Part shown: positions 23,937 through 30,623 of the stretch, piece by piece | How positions within the stretch are numbered: the stretch's first letter is position 1 | Layout: the number at the start of each line of letters is the position of its first letter | NCBI GenBank assembly: GCA_964581605.1 | Contig: CAZOPF010000059.1 | Span: 1-35,780, forward strand | Direction: 5' to 3' | From: CAADGU01 sp964581605 | GTDB lineage: Bacteria > Chloroflexota > Anaerolineae > Promineifilales > Promineifilaceae | DNA: 35,780 nucleotides | Position numbers and translations under genes: made by a program | The notes under the pieces: model-generated | What the model was told of the DNA's origin: nothing | Seen by the model: only the letters and a program-made list of their open reading frames with translations | The model's database searches: none

Positions 23937-25814
23937 CTACATCAAAACCCGCTCGTCGCCCACACGCCGGGTAATTTTTTGTTCGTCCAGATGTTCCAGC
24001 AGAGCAATGGCATATTTGCGGCTGGTCTGGAATTGATCACGTACCTGGGCGGCATTCAGACGGCCGTGTGCCGCCAAAACCGCCAGGAGTTGCCCCACAA
24101 TCATCTCATATTGTTCGGCCGTATATACCACATCATGGCTAATGGGGCGAAGTTGCCCTTTGTCTACCAGAGCATAATAGACATCTTCACCAACGGCCGT
24201 CTGGCACTCCTTCACACCTGGCGAATTAATCCCTGCCTGGGCCATCCACCCCAGCAAATGATCAATGGCAGCCTGTTGGGCTGGTGAAAAACGGATGGCA
24301 TGGCCAGGCTGGCGGAGCATCGCTTTTTCTTCAATCACCCAGCCATCAGCCACAGCACTGCGAATGAAAGGATTAAAAACGGCCGTTTTCAGCTTCAACC
24401 GGCTGCGTGTTTCCTCGCGTGGCAAGCCTAATCGCAACGGATATTGCTGGTGATAATCGGCAAGCAGCCCACGCAAATTATCGGCCAGCCGCTGATAGCC
24501 GGCCTGCGTGAGCAGCAGCGCATCCAGGCGAATAATCTGGCCGGATTCAAGAAGGAGGCTCAAAGGATTGGCGGCCGTGCCTTCATCCATTCCCACTGCT
24601 GCCCAAAGCTGGCTTTCGGTGGCCGGCTCCACTCGTTGTAATGCCTGTAACAGCTGTTCTTCCGGCGTACCTTTAGCCAGCGTTTGCAGGCGGGCTGTGG
24701 TTTCTGGCCGGAAACGGCGGTGGCGGCGGCCAGGGTGTGGGTCGAGCACGCGGCCGCCGCCCAGAGTGGCGCCAGGAGACGGCCGCCGCACAATAAACCT
24801 GTCGCCACGCAAGATCGCAACCGGCTCAGAACAGGCCAACTGAAGCCAGCCTGTTTGCCCCGGCTCAATTTGCTCTGCGCCCAGCACTCGTGCCCGCGCC
24901 AGCAATTCGCTGGCACCCAAAAAGAGTTTCACTTCCATGTTATGTTTCAGGGGAGCATCAGCATCTGGTAAATGGCGATAGGCGGCATCCAGCAAAGTGG
25001 TTGACCGCACCGTACCAGGTAAAGCCACCACATCCCCGCGTCTGAGCAGTTCCCGGTTGATGCCGGTGAGGTTGATGGCTACTCGGCTGCCCGGATGGGC
25101 AACATCCACTTTAGTTTTGTGGGTTTGCAGACCGCGAATACGCCCTTTGTAACCGCCCGGCAAAATTTCGACAGCGTCGCCGATTTGGAATCGGCCGTCC
25201 AACAACGTCCCCGTAACCACTGTGCCAAACCCACTGAGGGTAAAGATACGGTCAATGGGCAGGCGGGCACGGCCGTTATCTGGGCGAGGAGGGAGAGTGA
25301 GGAGATGTTGGGTGACGGCCGTTTTTAACTCTGCCAGCCCCTGCCCCGTCTTGGCCGAAACGGGCAAGATAGGTGCGTTAGCCAGAACCGTACCTGCTAA
25401 TGTATCCTGCACATCCAGCATGATCATTTCTAACCAGTCAGGATCGTCCGCTGCCAGGTCAACCTTTGTCAGTGCAACTAACCCATCGCGCACTTCCAGC
25501 AGGTCCAAAATTGCCAGATGCTCTCTGGTCTGAGGCATCACCCCCTCATCGGCCGCGATCACCAGCAGCGCCAGATCAATACCACCCACACCAGCCAGCA
25601 TATTCTCAATGAAATCACGGTGGCCGGGCACATCAATCACCCCCACTTCTTCCTGGTGGGTTTCATTACCCAACGTCAACCAGGCAAAACCCAGGTCAAT
25701 GGTCATTTCGCGTGCTTTCTCTTCTGCCAGACGGTCAGGGTCAATACCGGTGAGGGCTTTCACCAGGGTGGACTTGCCATGATCAACATGGCCAGCGGTG
25801 CCGAGGACGTACAT
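23937..25814 (-). CDS. selB: Selenocysteine-specific translation elongation factor SelB
   Basis: 625 residues; a GTPase that brings Sec-tRNA to UGA codons marked by a SECIS hairpin. The G domain is at the start: G1 AGHVDHGKS (7-15), switch Thr T38 in REMTIDLGFAWL, G3 DVPGH (61-65), G4 TKVD (116-119, a common SelB variant of NKxD). EF-Tu-like domains 2 and 3 run to about 330. Winged-helix repeats in the C-terminal third would bind the SECIS RNA (for example residues 560-620, HGRLNAAQVRDQFQTSRKYA). The length is normal for bacterial SelB. The ATG at 25814 has no ribosome site; it follows the AT-rich repeat directly. selA, selD, tRNA-Sec and a selenoprotein gene are not in the window. Confidence 0.95.
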   Translation of the reverse strand: MYVLGTAGHVDHGKSTLVKALTGIDPDRLAEEKAREMTIDLGFAWLTLGNETHQEEVGVIDVPGHRDFIENMLAGVGGIDLALLVIAADEGVMPQTREHLAILDLLEVRDGLVALTKVDLAADDPDWLEMIMLDVQDTLAGTVLANAPILPVSAKTGQGLAELKTAVTQHLLTLPPRPDNGRARLPIDRIFTLSGFGTVVTGTLLDGRFQIGDAVEILPGGYKGRIRGLQTHKTKVDVAHPGSRVAINLTGINRELLRRGDVVALPGTVRSTTLLDAAYRHLPDADAPLKHNMEVKLFLGASELLARARVLGAEQIEPGQTGWLQLACSEPVAILRGDRFIVRRPSPGATLGGGRVLDPHPGRRHRRFRPETTARLQTLAKGTPEEQLLQALQRVEPATESQLWAAVGMDEGTAANPLSLLLESGQIIRLDALLLTQAGYQRLADNLRGLLADYHQQYPLRLGLPREETRSRLKLKTAVFNPFIRSAVADGWVIEEKAMLRQPGHAIRFSPAQQAAIDHLLGWMAQAGINSPGVKECQTAVGEDVYYALVDKGQLRPISHDVVYTAEQYEMIVGQLLAVLAAHGRLNAAQVRDQFQTSRKYAIALLEHLDEQKITRRVGDERVLM

Positions 25815-25817
25815 GGG

Positions 25818-25890
25818 GAATTATGAATTATGAATTATGAATTATGAATTAGGAAGTGGCTTTCATAATTCCTAATTCATAATTCTTAAT
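25818..25890. repeat. AT-rich tandem GAATTAT repeats with an inverted arm
   Basis: Four or more 7-base units GAATTAT (25818-about 25851), then after a short spacer an inverted, less regular arm (CATAATTCCTAATTCATAA and on, about 25864-25890). It fills the whole gap between the coiled-coil gene and selB, replacing the place where a selB ribosome site would be. A long AU stem would form in RNA. It looks like a dispersed intergenic repeat. Confidence 0.75.
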
Positions 25891-25892
25891 TG

Positions 25893-26888
25893 CTACTCAA
25901 ACTCTTCCTGAATGGGAACTAATGCCGGTTGGCGTCGGCGGTTGGGGTTTTGTTCAATCGCCTTTTCTACTTCTTCCAACCAGATGCGCGGCCATTGTTT
26001 CAGCGCATCAGACTGGGCATTTTGCACCCGCCAAAGCAGATCTTTTTCTTCTTTCAGTTTGCTGAGAGCATCTTCCAGTAGTGTGATTTGTTCGCGCATT
26101 TCCCGTTCATGGCGGTTTACAGTAGCCCACCGTTGTTCGCGGTCTACATCCTCATTTTTCCAGCGCTTNNNNNNNNNNNNNNNNNNNNNNNNNNNNNNNN
26201 NNNNNNNNNNNNNNNNNNNNNNNNNNNNNNNNNNNNNNNNNNNNNNNNNNNNNNNNNNNNNNNNNNNNTCGAGACGGCCGTAAATCCCCTCCCAGCGCTT
26301 GTTTATTTCCACCACACTGGTTTGCAGATCGGCAATGTTGCGGGCATTGTGCTTCTCTTTCTCACCCAGAAAGGCGAAGTTACTATCGCCCTGTTCCACC
26401 CGGCTGCGCAGGTCGCTAATCTCTGTTTTTTGCATCCCAATCAGGTTTGCCAGGCGACTCTCTTCAGCCATCCGCATATCCATGTCCGTTTGCAGCTTGC
26501 GAACGGGTTCCAGACTTTTGCGAATTTCAGATAGTTCTCGTGCATTACCTTCCTGTTCCACCCGTCGCAGTCGATCCATCTCCGCCTGAGACTGAATACG
26601 GCGCCGATCATACTGCTCAATCATTTGCACAATTTCATCTTTGAACTGGGCAAGTTGCAAATCCACCTGGGGAATGCGGGAAAGTTGAGTCGTAGCGGCC
26701 GCGACCTGGCGTTCCAGCTCCTGAATGCGCTGTTCACGGCCGTCCAGTTCCCGGTCTTTTAGCTCCACTTTCTGTTCCATTTCGCTAACGCGGCGGAGCA
26801 GTTTGCGCCGTTCTTCATCCAGCCATTCCAGCCGATTCTGCAAATCGCTGATGGTTTGTTGTTGTATGGGGGTATTGTTGCCTGCCAT
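25893..26888 (-). CDS. Coiled-coil protein of unknown function, interrupted by an assembly gap
   Basis: About 331 codons if the 100 N are counted at face value. Apart from the short ends, the protein is charged heptad-like helix: residues about 8-75 (LQNRLEWLDEERRKLLRRV) and the C-terminal part (EREMREQITLLEDALSKLKE). No membrane span or signal peptide. The ATG at 26888 has GGAG 7 bases upstream; a GTG one codon earlier is less likely. The frame before and after the N run agrees for a 100-base gap. The motif KRW occurs just upstream of the gap (NKRWEGIYGRL) and just after it (KRWKNEDVDREQRW), so a repeated segment may have collapsed in assembly. A structural or cytoskeleton-like role is possible; not recognised. 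Confidence 0.75.
   Translation of the reverse strand: MAGNNTPIQQQTISDLQNRLEWLDEERRKLLRRVSEMEQKVELKDRELDGREQRIQELERQVAAATTQLSRIPQVDLQLAQFKDEIVQMIEQYDRRRIQSQAEMDRLRRVEQEGNARELSEIRKSLEPVRKLQTDMDMRMAEESRLANLIGMQKTEISDLRSRVEQGDSNFAFLGEKEKHNARNIADLQTSVVEINKRWEGIYGRLXXXXXXXXXXXXXXXXXXXXXXXXXXXXXXXXXXKRWKNEDVDREQRWATVNRHEREMREQITLLEDALSKLKEEKDLLWRVQNAQSDALKQWPRIWLEEVEKAIEQNPNRRRQPALVPIQEEFE
26169..26268. other. Assembly gap, 100 N
   Basis: Exactly 100 undetermined bases inside the coiled-coil gene. The round number is typical of a scaffold placeholder of unknown true size, so the protein length is uncertain. Confidence 0.97.
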
Positions 26889-27081
26889 CACATTCTCCTG
26901 GGTGATCCGCGAAGGTGCAAGGGGATATGCGAGCGCAAAACTTTTTACTCACGGATTACCGAATACGGATAACCGATTGCCGGTTACGGCCGTGTGGCGC
27001 ATTATAGCCCGCGCCCACTTCCCCCGCCACCCACCTCATCGTGTGGCTACTAGAAAAGCCATCCGCTATACTTGCCAGCTT
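26889..27081. promoter_or_regulatory. Divergent intergenic region between the coiled-coil gene and the glycosyltransferase gene
   Basis: 193 bases separate a leftward and a rightward gene, so promoters for both should be here. On the minus strand TATAAT reads at 27006-27001, about 110 bases before the coiled-coil start; its -35 box is poor. On the plus strand TATACT is at 27067-27072. Between about 26951 and 26990 lie ACGGATTACCG and TAACCG-5-CGGTTA, relatives of the repeats at 12058-12100, and one ACGGCCGT copy. Confidence 0.45.
27067..27072 (+). promoter_or_regulatory. Candidate -10 box (TATACT) for a leaderless or near-leaderless transcript
   Basis: TATACT ends 9 bases before the first ATG of the glycosyltransferase (27082). 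No ribosome site precedes that ATG. If used, transcription would start within a few bases of the start codon. A -35 box at 17 bases (TGGCTA) is weak. Confidence 0.35.
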
Positions 27082-27987
27082 ATGATGTTGAATTGTTCTT
27101 TAGGCATAACGGCTTACAACGAAGAAGCTAATATCGGCAAGTTGCTCCAACGGATTCTGGATCAGCAGTTACGGCGTGTGGCCATCACCGAAATCATCGT
27201 GGTAGTCAGCGGTTGCACGGATGGCACGGAACAGGTGGCACGGGAGTTTACAGCGTGCGACGGCCGTATCCGTCTGCTCATCCAGGAAAAACGGGAAGGA
27301 AAAGCATCAGCCATGAACCTCTTCATCCGCGAAGCCCAGGAGGAGCTGCTCATTCTGTGCAGCGCCGATTTGCTGCCAGCCCTGGATGCTGTTGAACAGT
27401 TGATGTTGCCTTTCACCGACCCAGACGTGGGTATGACCGGCTGCCATCCCGTACCGGTGAATGATCCGGCCACGTTTATGGGGTTTGCCGTGCAATTGCA
27501 ATGGCGGCTGCACCACGAGTTGAACATGGCCGGCGATTTCAAAGGAGGCGAGATGGTTGGCTTTCGCCGATTGTTCGAGCGCATTCCCTACCACACGGCC
27601 GTAGACGAAGCCAGCATTGAACCCATCGTGCGCGGGCAGGGCTATCGAGTGCAATACTGCCCACAGGCCATCGTTGCCAACAAGGGGCCGGAAACGGTGG
27701 CGGACTTTTTGCGTCAGCGCCGCCGCATTTATGCCGGCCATCTGGATTTGCAACAACTGGTAGGCTACCGGGTCAGCACCATGGCTGGTATGCGTATGGT
27801 GGGCTTGCTGTTGGGCAATATGGAATGGCGGCTACGGCCGTTCCTGTGGACATGGGCGGTGGTAGCGTTGGAAGTGTACGGCCGTCTGCTTGGCCTCTAT
27901 GACTACAAAACCGGCAGCAAAAACCACACCGTCTGGGAAATTGCCACTACCACAAAGGAAATAAACCCTGAACAGGTGAAGGGGTGA
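27082..27987 (+). CDS. Family 2 glycosyltransferase
   Basis: 301 residues; a GT-A fold enzyme using a nucleotide-sugar. The N-terminus LGITAYNEEANIGKLL (7-22) is the GT2 nucleotide-binding start. SGCTDGT (43-49) replaces the usual S-x-D-x-S-x-DGT, SAD (94-96, in LILCSADLLPA) stands in the DxD metal-binding place, and RQRRRIYAGH near 215 stands in the (Q/R)xxRW place. A weakly hydrophobic stretch near the C-terminus (MRMVGLLLGN to TWAVVALEVYG) suggests membrane association. An open frame extends upstream to 26725 but crosses the coiled-coil gene and has no GT2 features, so I start at ATG 27082 (27085 also possible). It precedes a radical SAM gene by 67 bases. Acceptor unknown. Confidence 0.88.
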   Translation: MMLNCSLGITAYNEEANIGKLLQRILDQQLRRVAITEIIVVVSGCTDGTEQVAREFTACDGRIRLLIQEKREGKASAMNLFIREAQEELLILCSADLLPALDAVEQLMLPFTDPDVGMTGCHPVPVNDPATFMGFAVQLQWRLHHELNMAGDFKGGEMVGFRRLFERIPYHTAVDEASIEPIVRGQGYRVQYCPQAIVANKGPETVADFLRQRRRIYAGHLDLQQLVGYRVSTMAGMRMVGLLLGNMEWRLRPFLWTWAVVALEVYGRLLGLYDYKTGSKNHTVWEIATTTKEINPEQVKG

Positions 27988-28048
27988 GCAGGTGTGGGGT
28001 GAAAACATCGCCCCTTCGCCTGGTTACTTGCTCACTTGCTCACCTGCT
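27987..28048. repeat. Imperfect intergenic hairpin between the glycosyltransferase and radical SAM genes
   Basis: AGCAGGTG (27987-27994) and CACCTGCT (28041-28048) bracket a centre with a GGGGTGAAAACATCGCCCC core and repeats of TTGCTCAC. It shares the CACCTGCT motif with the 20739-20811 element. Being between two same-strand genes it is probably a dispersed repeat; its stem could also influence the radical SAM start 7 bases downstream. Confidence 0.5.
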
Positions 28049-28054
28049 AACCCT

Positions 28055-29209
28055 ATGAACTCCATGCCCGGCGTTCTCGCCCGAATCCCCCTTTTCCAGG
28101 CTTACCGGCGGCTTGGCTGGCCCAAAATGCTGCCGCTCAACCTGACGCTCTCCCCGTCACCCAAGTGCAACTCCCGCTGCCTCACCTGCAACATCTGGAT
28201 GAAGCGGGAAAACGAACTCACCATTGCCGAATGGGACAAAGTGCTGGCGTCCCTCGGCACGTCCCCATACTGGTTCACCATCTCCGGTGGCGAACCGCTC
28301 ATGTTTCCCCATATCGTCGAGCTGGCGAAGCTGGCTTACCAACATTGTAAACCTGGCATCATTAACATTCCCACCAACGGCATCCTGCACAGCGGCCCGG
28401 AACGAGTGCGGGCTATTCTGGAAGCGTGCCCAGACAGCCAGTTGATCATCAATCTCTCGCTCGATGGGGTGGGGGAGAAACATGATTTCATTCGTGGCGT
28501 CGTGGGCAATTTTGAAAAATTTGAAGAACGGCTGGAACAATATCTGGCGCTGCGCCGTGAATTTCCCAACTTCATTGTGGGTATTCATTCTGTCATTTCC
28601 GTCTTTAGCGTGGGGCATCTGGATGAATTGATCGCCTATGCTGACCAATCCGGCGCAGACCAATTCATCACCGAAATTGCCGAGCCGCGTGTGGAACTGG
28701 ACACCGTTGGCCTGCCCATTACCCCCAGCCCGGAAGCGTATGCGGCCGCCATTGACCAGCTCATGACTTACGTGAACAGCAAATCATACAAAGGCGTCGC
28801 CAAAATTACGGAGGCGTTTCGCGTGGAGTATTACAAACTGGTCAAGCGCATCCTGGACGAGCAAGATCAGGTGATCGGCTGCTACGCCGGTTGGGCCAGC
28901 GCGCAAATTTATGCCGATGGCACAGTCTGGCCCTGCTGTGTGCGTGCTGATAATCTGGGGAATTTGCGCGACCAAGACTACGATTTTAAGGCGATCTGGT
29001 TTGGCGAAAAAATCCAGGACGTGCGCCGCAGTATTCGTGCCAAAGAGTGTTATTGCCCGCTGGCAAATGCTTCCTATACCAACATGCTGATGGATGTACC
29101 CACATTGTCCCGTGTCGGCATAAAAGTGATCCGGCCGGAGAGTATACAAGTGCGCGAGTCTGTGTCGTTGCCTGTCATTCCAACCAACGAGAGGAATCCT
29201 TCCCGGTAG
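28055..29209 (+). CDS. Radical SAM protein with SPASM-type C-terminus
   Basis: 384 residues. The 4Fe-4S cluster motif CxxxCxxC is at C38, C42 and C45 (SPKCNSRCLTCNIW). SGGEP at about 76-80 contacts SAM. The C-terminal part has a SPASM-like cysteine set (GCYAGW, WPCCVRADNLGN, AKECYCPLAN) for auxiliary clusters. Such proteins modify peptides, cofactors or sugars by radical chemistry, or mature other enzymes; no small precursor peptide is visible nearby. The ATG at 28055 is used because upstream in-frame codons lie in the 27987-28048 repeat; 28064 is an alternative. No ribosome site is evident. The neighbouring glycosyltransferase and phosphatase suggest a small-molecule or envelope pathway; that is inference. 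Confidence 0.88.
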   Translation: MNSMPGVLARIPLFQAYRRLGWPKMLPLNLTLSPSPKCNSRCLTCNIWMKRENELTIAEWDKVLASLGTSPYWFTISGGEPLMFPHIVELAKLAYQHCKPGIINIPTNGILHSGPERVRAILEACPDSQLIINLSLDGVGEKHDFIRGVVGNFEKFEERLEQYLALRREFPNFIVGIHSVISVFSVGHLDELIAYADQSGADQFITEIAEPRVELDTVGLPITPSPEAYAAAIDQLMTYVNSKSYKGVAKITEAFRVEYYKLVKRILDEQDQVIGCYAGWASAQIYADGTVWPCCVRADNLGNLRDQDYDFKAIWFGEKIQDVRRSIRAKECYCPLANASYTNMLMDVPTLSRVGIKVIRPESIQVRESVSLPVIPTNERNPSR

Positions 29210-29278
29210 TCAGGCAAATCGCCGGCCTGGGCAAAAGATTCTTCGCTCTGAAGAATTCGCTTAGAATGGCAATTGGCC

Positions 29279-29284
29279 TATAAT
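29279..29284 (+). promoter_or_regulatory. Candidate -10 box (TATAAT) directly at the HisN-like start codon
   Basis: A consensus TATAAT ends 6 bases before the ATG at 29291, where transcription would normally begin, so the message would be leaderless. There is no ribosome site upstream. The -35 region (about 29255-29261, TTCGCTT) is weak. A TTG start at 29273 would read through this box and is less likely. Confidence 0.45.
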
Positions 29285-29290
29285 CTCCAC

Positions 29291-30064
29291 ATGAACACAC
29301 CTGAAGTGCAAGACCTCTTACAATTTGCTCTGGATGCGGCGTGGCAGGCGGGGCGTGTCACCTTGGGTTATTTTCAAACAGGCATTAAGGCGGAGCGCAA
29401 AGCGGACAATACGCCCTTAACCATTGCTGATCAGTTGGCCGAGCAAAAAATACGCGAGTTGATCACCGCCCGGTTTCCTGAGCATGGTATGATAGGGGAG
29501 GAGTACGGCCGTACTGCTTCCAATTCGCCATACACCTGGGTGATTGACCCTATAGACGGCACCAAATCATTTGTCAGTGGTGTGCCCATTTACGCCAATC
29601 TGTTGGCCTTATTGGATGGTGAGAGAGCATTGATAGGCGTCATCAACTTCCCGGCATTGCATGAGATGGTATATGCGGTGCGGGGTGGGGGGGCGTATTG
29701 GAACGGCCGTCGCTGCCACGTCTCGTCTACCGAAAAACTGCACGATGCTGTGCTACTCGCCAGCGATATAAACTCCTTCGGCCCGCGTCAGCCACAATGG
29801 GAGCGGCTCATCCAGGCCACGTATATCCAGCGCACCTGGGGAGATGCGTATGGGTATGCGCTAATCGCCACCGGCCGTGCTGATGTGATGGTTGATCCGG
29901 TAATGGCCGTGTGGGATGCCGCGCCGCTGCAAGTCATCCTCGAAGAAGCAGGTGGCACGTTCACCGACTGGCGCGGTGTGCCAACTATTCATCATGGTGA
30001 GGCGGTGGCGACGAATGGCAAACTATTTGAAGCGGTGATGCGGATAGTAGGGCGTGATGCGTAA
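29291..30064 (+). CDS. Inositol-monophosphatase superfamily phosphatase, probable histidinol-phosphatase (HisN type)
   Basis: 257 residues; a metal-dependent phosphomonoesterase. Metal-binding motifs are intact: GEEYG (69-73), DPIDGTKSF (86-94, with D86 and D89) and WDAAPLQVILEEAGG (about 213-227). The length and the forms DPIDGTKSF and WDAAP fit the HisN subgroup that dephosphorylates L-histidinol phosphate. Inositol monophosphatase or a 3'-nucleotidase-type CysQ remains possible. No other histidine genes are nearby. The start codon choice follows the TATAAT box just upstream and the absence of a ribosome site. It ends 128 bases before the hairpin terminator at 30193-30231. Confidence 0.87.
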   Translation: MNTPEVQDLLQFALDAAWQAGRVTLGYFQTGIKAERKADNTPLTIADQLAEQKIRELITARFPEHGMIGEEYGRTASNSPYTWVIDPIDGTKSFVSGVPIYANLLALLDGERALIGVINFPALHEMVYAVRGGGAYWNGRRCHVSSTEKLHDAVLLASDINSFGPRQPQWERLIQATYIQRTWGDAYGYALIATGRADVMVDPVMAVWDAAPLQVILEEAGGTFTDWRGVPTIHHGEAVATNGKLFEAVMRIVGRDA

Positions 30065-30122
30065 AACTTCATTCAGCCATGTATCACGTAATAGGGCAGG
30101 TGCATTGTCATAGTTAGTAATA

Positions 30123-30156
30123 CATACATAAACTAATTTACATTAGTTGATGTATG
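30123..30156. promoter_or_regulatory. Near-perfect palindrome upstream of the cas operon, candidate operator
   Basis: CATACATAAACTAA (30123-30136), spacer TTTACA, TTAGTTGATGTATG (30143-30156): 13 of 14 positions pair. AT-rich with a 6-base centre, it has the form of a dimeric regulator site more than of a terminator (no T-run). It lies 59 bases after the phosphatase gene and 156 bases before the mini-HTH gene. Which protein binds it is unknown; the HTH proteins just downstream are natural candidates. Confidence 0.5.
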
Positions 30157-30192
30157 GATTTCTTTGGCGGTTTCCCTCAAATCCAACAAGTG

Positions 30193-30231
30193 AAGAAGTT
30201 CAACTTCTCCAAAGAAGTTGAACTTCTTTTT
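30193..30231 (+). terminator. Intrinsic-terminator-like hairpin with T-run
   Basis: AAGAAGTTCAACTTCT (30193-30208), loop CCAA, perfect complement 30213-30228, then a T-run through 30231. The stem is 16 bp but AT-rich. It most simply ends the phosphatase transcript. Because it lies between the 30123-30156 palindrome and the mini-HTH gene, it could also attenuate a cas transcript started upstream. The same AACTTCT/AGAAGTT core recurs at 12150-12170. Confidence 0.65.
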
Positions 30232-30232
30232 G

Positions 30233-30261
30233 TTTCCAAAAATTGGAAAAAAAGTTTCCAA
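30233..30261. promoter_or_regulatory. Three alternating TTTCCAA/TTGGAAA half-sites, candidate operator
   Basis: TTTCCAA (30233-30239), TTGGAAA (30243-30249) and TTTCCAA (30255-30261) form two overlapping inverted repeats with spacers of 3 and 5 bases, about 50 bases before the mini-HTH start. A further TTTCCAA lies at 30541-30547, just before the WYL-Cas3 gene. Repetition before both genes suggests a shared regulator site. Confidence 0.5.
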
Positions 30262-30311
30262 CCGCTGCTTACCATCCAGGTAATTCAAAAACCATTATCT
30301 GGAGGTATGCA

Positions 30312-30512
30312 ATGGCACGTTTACCCAAAGGCGAAAAGGAAAGGCAAAAAGGGCGTCTGGCGCGTTTGCTCGGCTACTGCGGCCTGGGTCTGACCGAACA
30401 GGAAGTGGCCGAAGAGATGGGATGGGATCGGCGCACGGCTAACAACTACTTACGGGAACTGGACGAGGAAGATCGGGCGCATCGGCACGGCCGTAAGTGG
30501 TTTCCTGATTAA
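30312..30512 (+). CDS. Small helix-turn-helix protein, relative of the WYL-Cas3 N-terminus
   Basis: 66 residues, basic N-terminus (MARLPKGEKERQKGRLARLL), then a winged-helix-type HTH at about 27-50 (TEQEVAEEMGWDRRTANNYL) and a short wing ending GRKWFPD. GGAGG at 30301-30305 lies 6 bases before the ATG. The domain aligns without large gaps to residues 14-64 of the next protein: both have RRT-x-NNYL-x-EL and end in WF. The two genes appear to share a duplicated domain. With only a DNA-binding unit and no sensor or dimer domain, it may compete with or modulate the large protein at shared operators. The gap to the next gene is 111 bases. Function inferred; no known family name. Confidence 0.75.
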   Translation: MARLPKGEKERQKGRLARLLGYCGLGLTEQEVAEEMGWDRRTANNYLRELDEEDRAHRHGRKWFPD

Positions 30513-30584
30513 CCGCGTTAGCAAAAAAACGCTTTGTAATTTTCCAACTGGCGCTCATAATAGGATCAATTGGCCCCACCAGAG

Positions 30585-30616
30585 AAGTCAGTGGCCAGAA
30601 AAGTCAGTGGAAGGAG
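30585..30616 (+). promoter_or_regulatory. Direct repeat and ribosome site before the WYL-Cas3 gene
   Basis: AAGTCAGTGG occurs at 30585-30594 and 30601-30610 and is followed by AAGGAG (about 30611-30616), 7 bases before the ATG at 30624. This good ribosome site decides the start over the TTG at 30570. The repeat could be a regulator-binding site or a small duplication. Confidence 0.5.
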
Positions 30617-30623
30617 TAAGAGA

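Noticed and set aside
26725..27081. Upstream extension of the glycosyltransferase reading frame
   Set aside because: It runs antisense over the coiled-coil gene, has no glycosyltransferase features, and the family's N-terminal motif starts right after ATG 27082.
30065..30311. CRISPR array next to cas3
   Set aside because: Only isolated palindromes are present, with no series of equal repeats and spacers; an array, if any, lies outside the window.
30570..30623. TTG start giving 18 extra residues to WYL-Cas3
   Set aside because: AAGGAG is well placed for ATG 30624, and the extra stretch covers the AAGTCAGTGG direct repeat.
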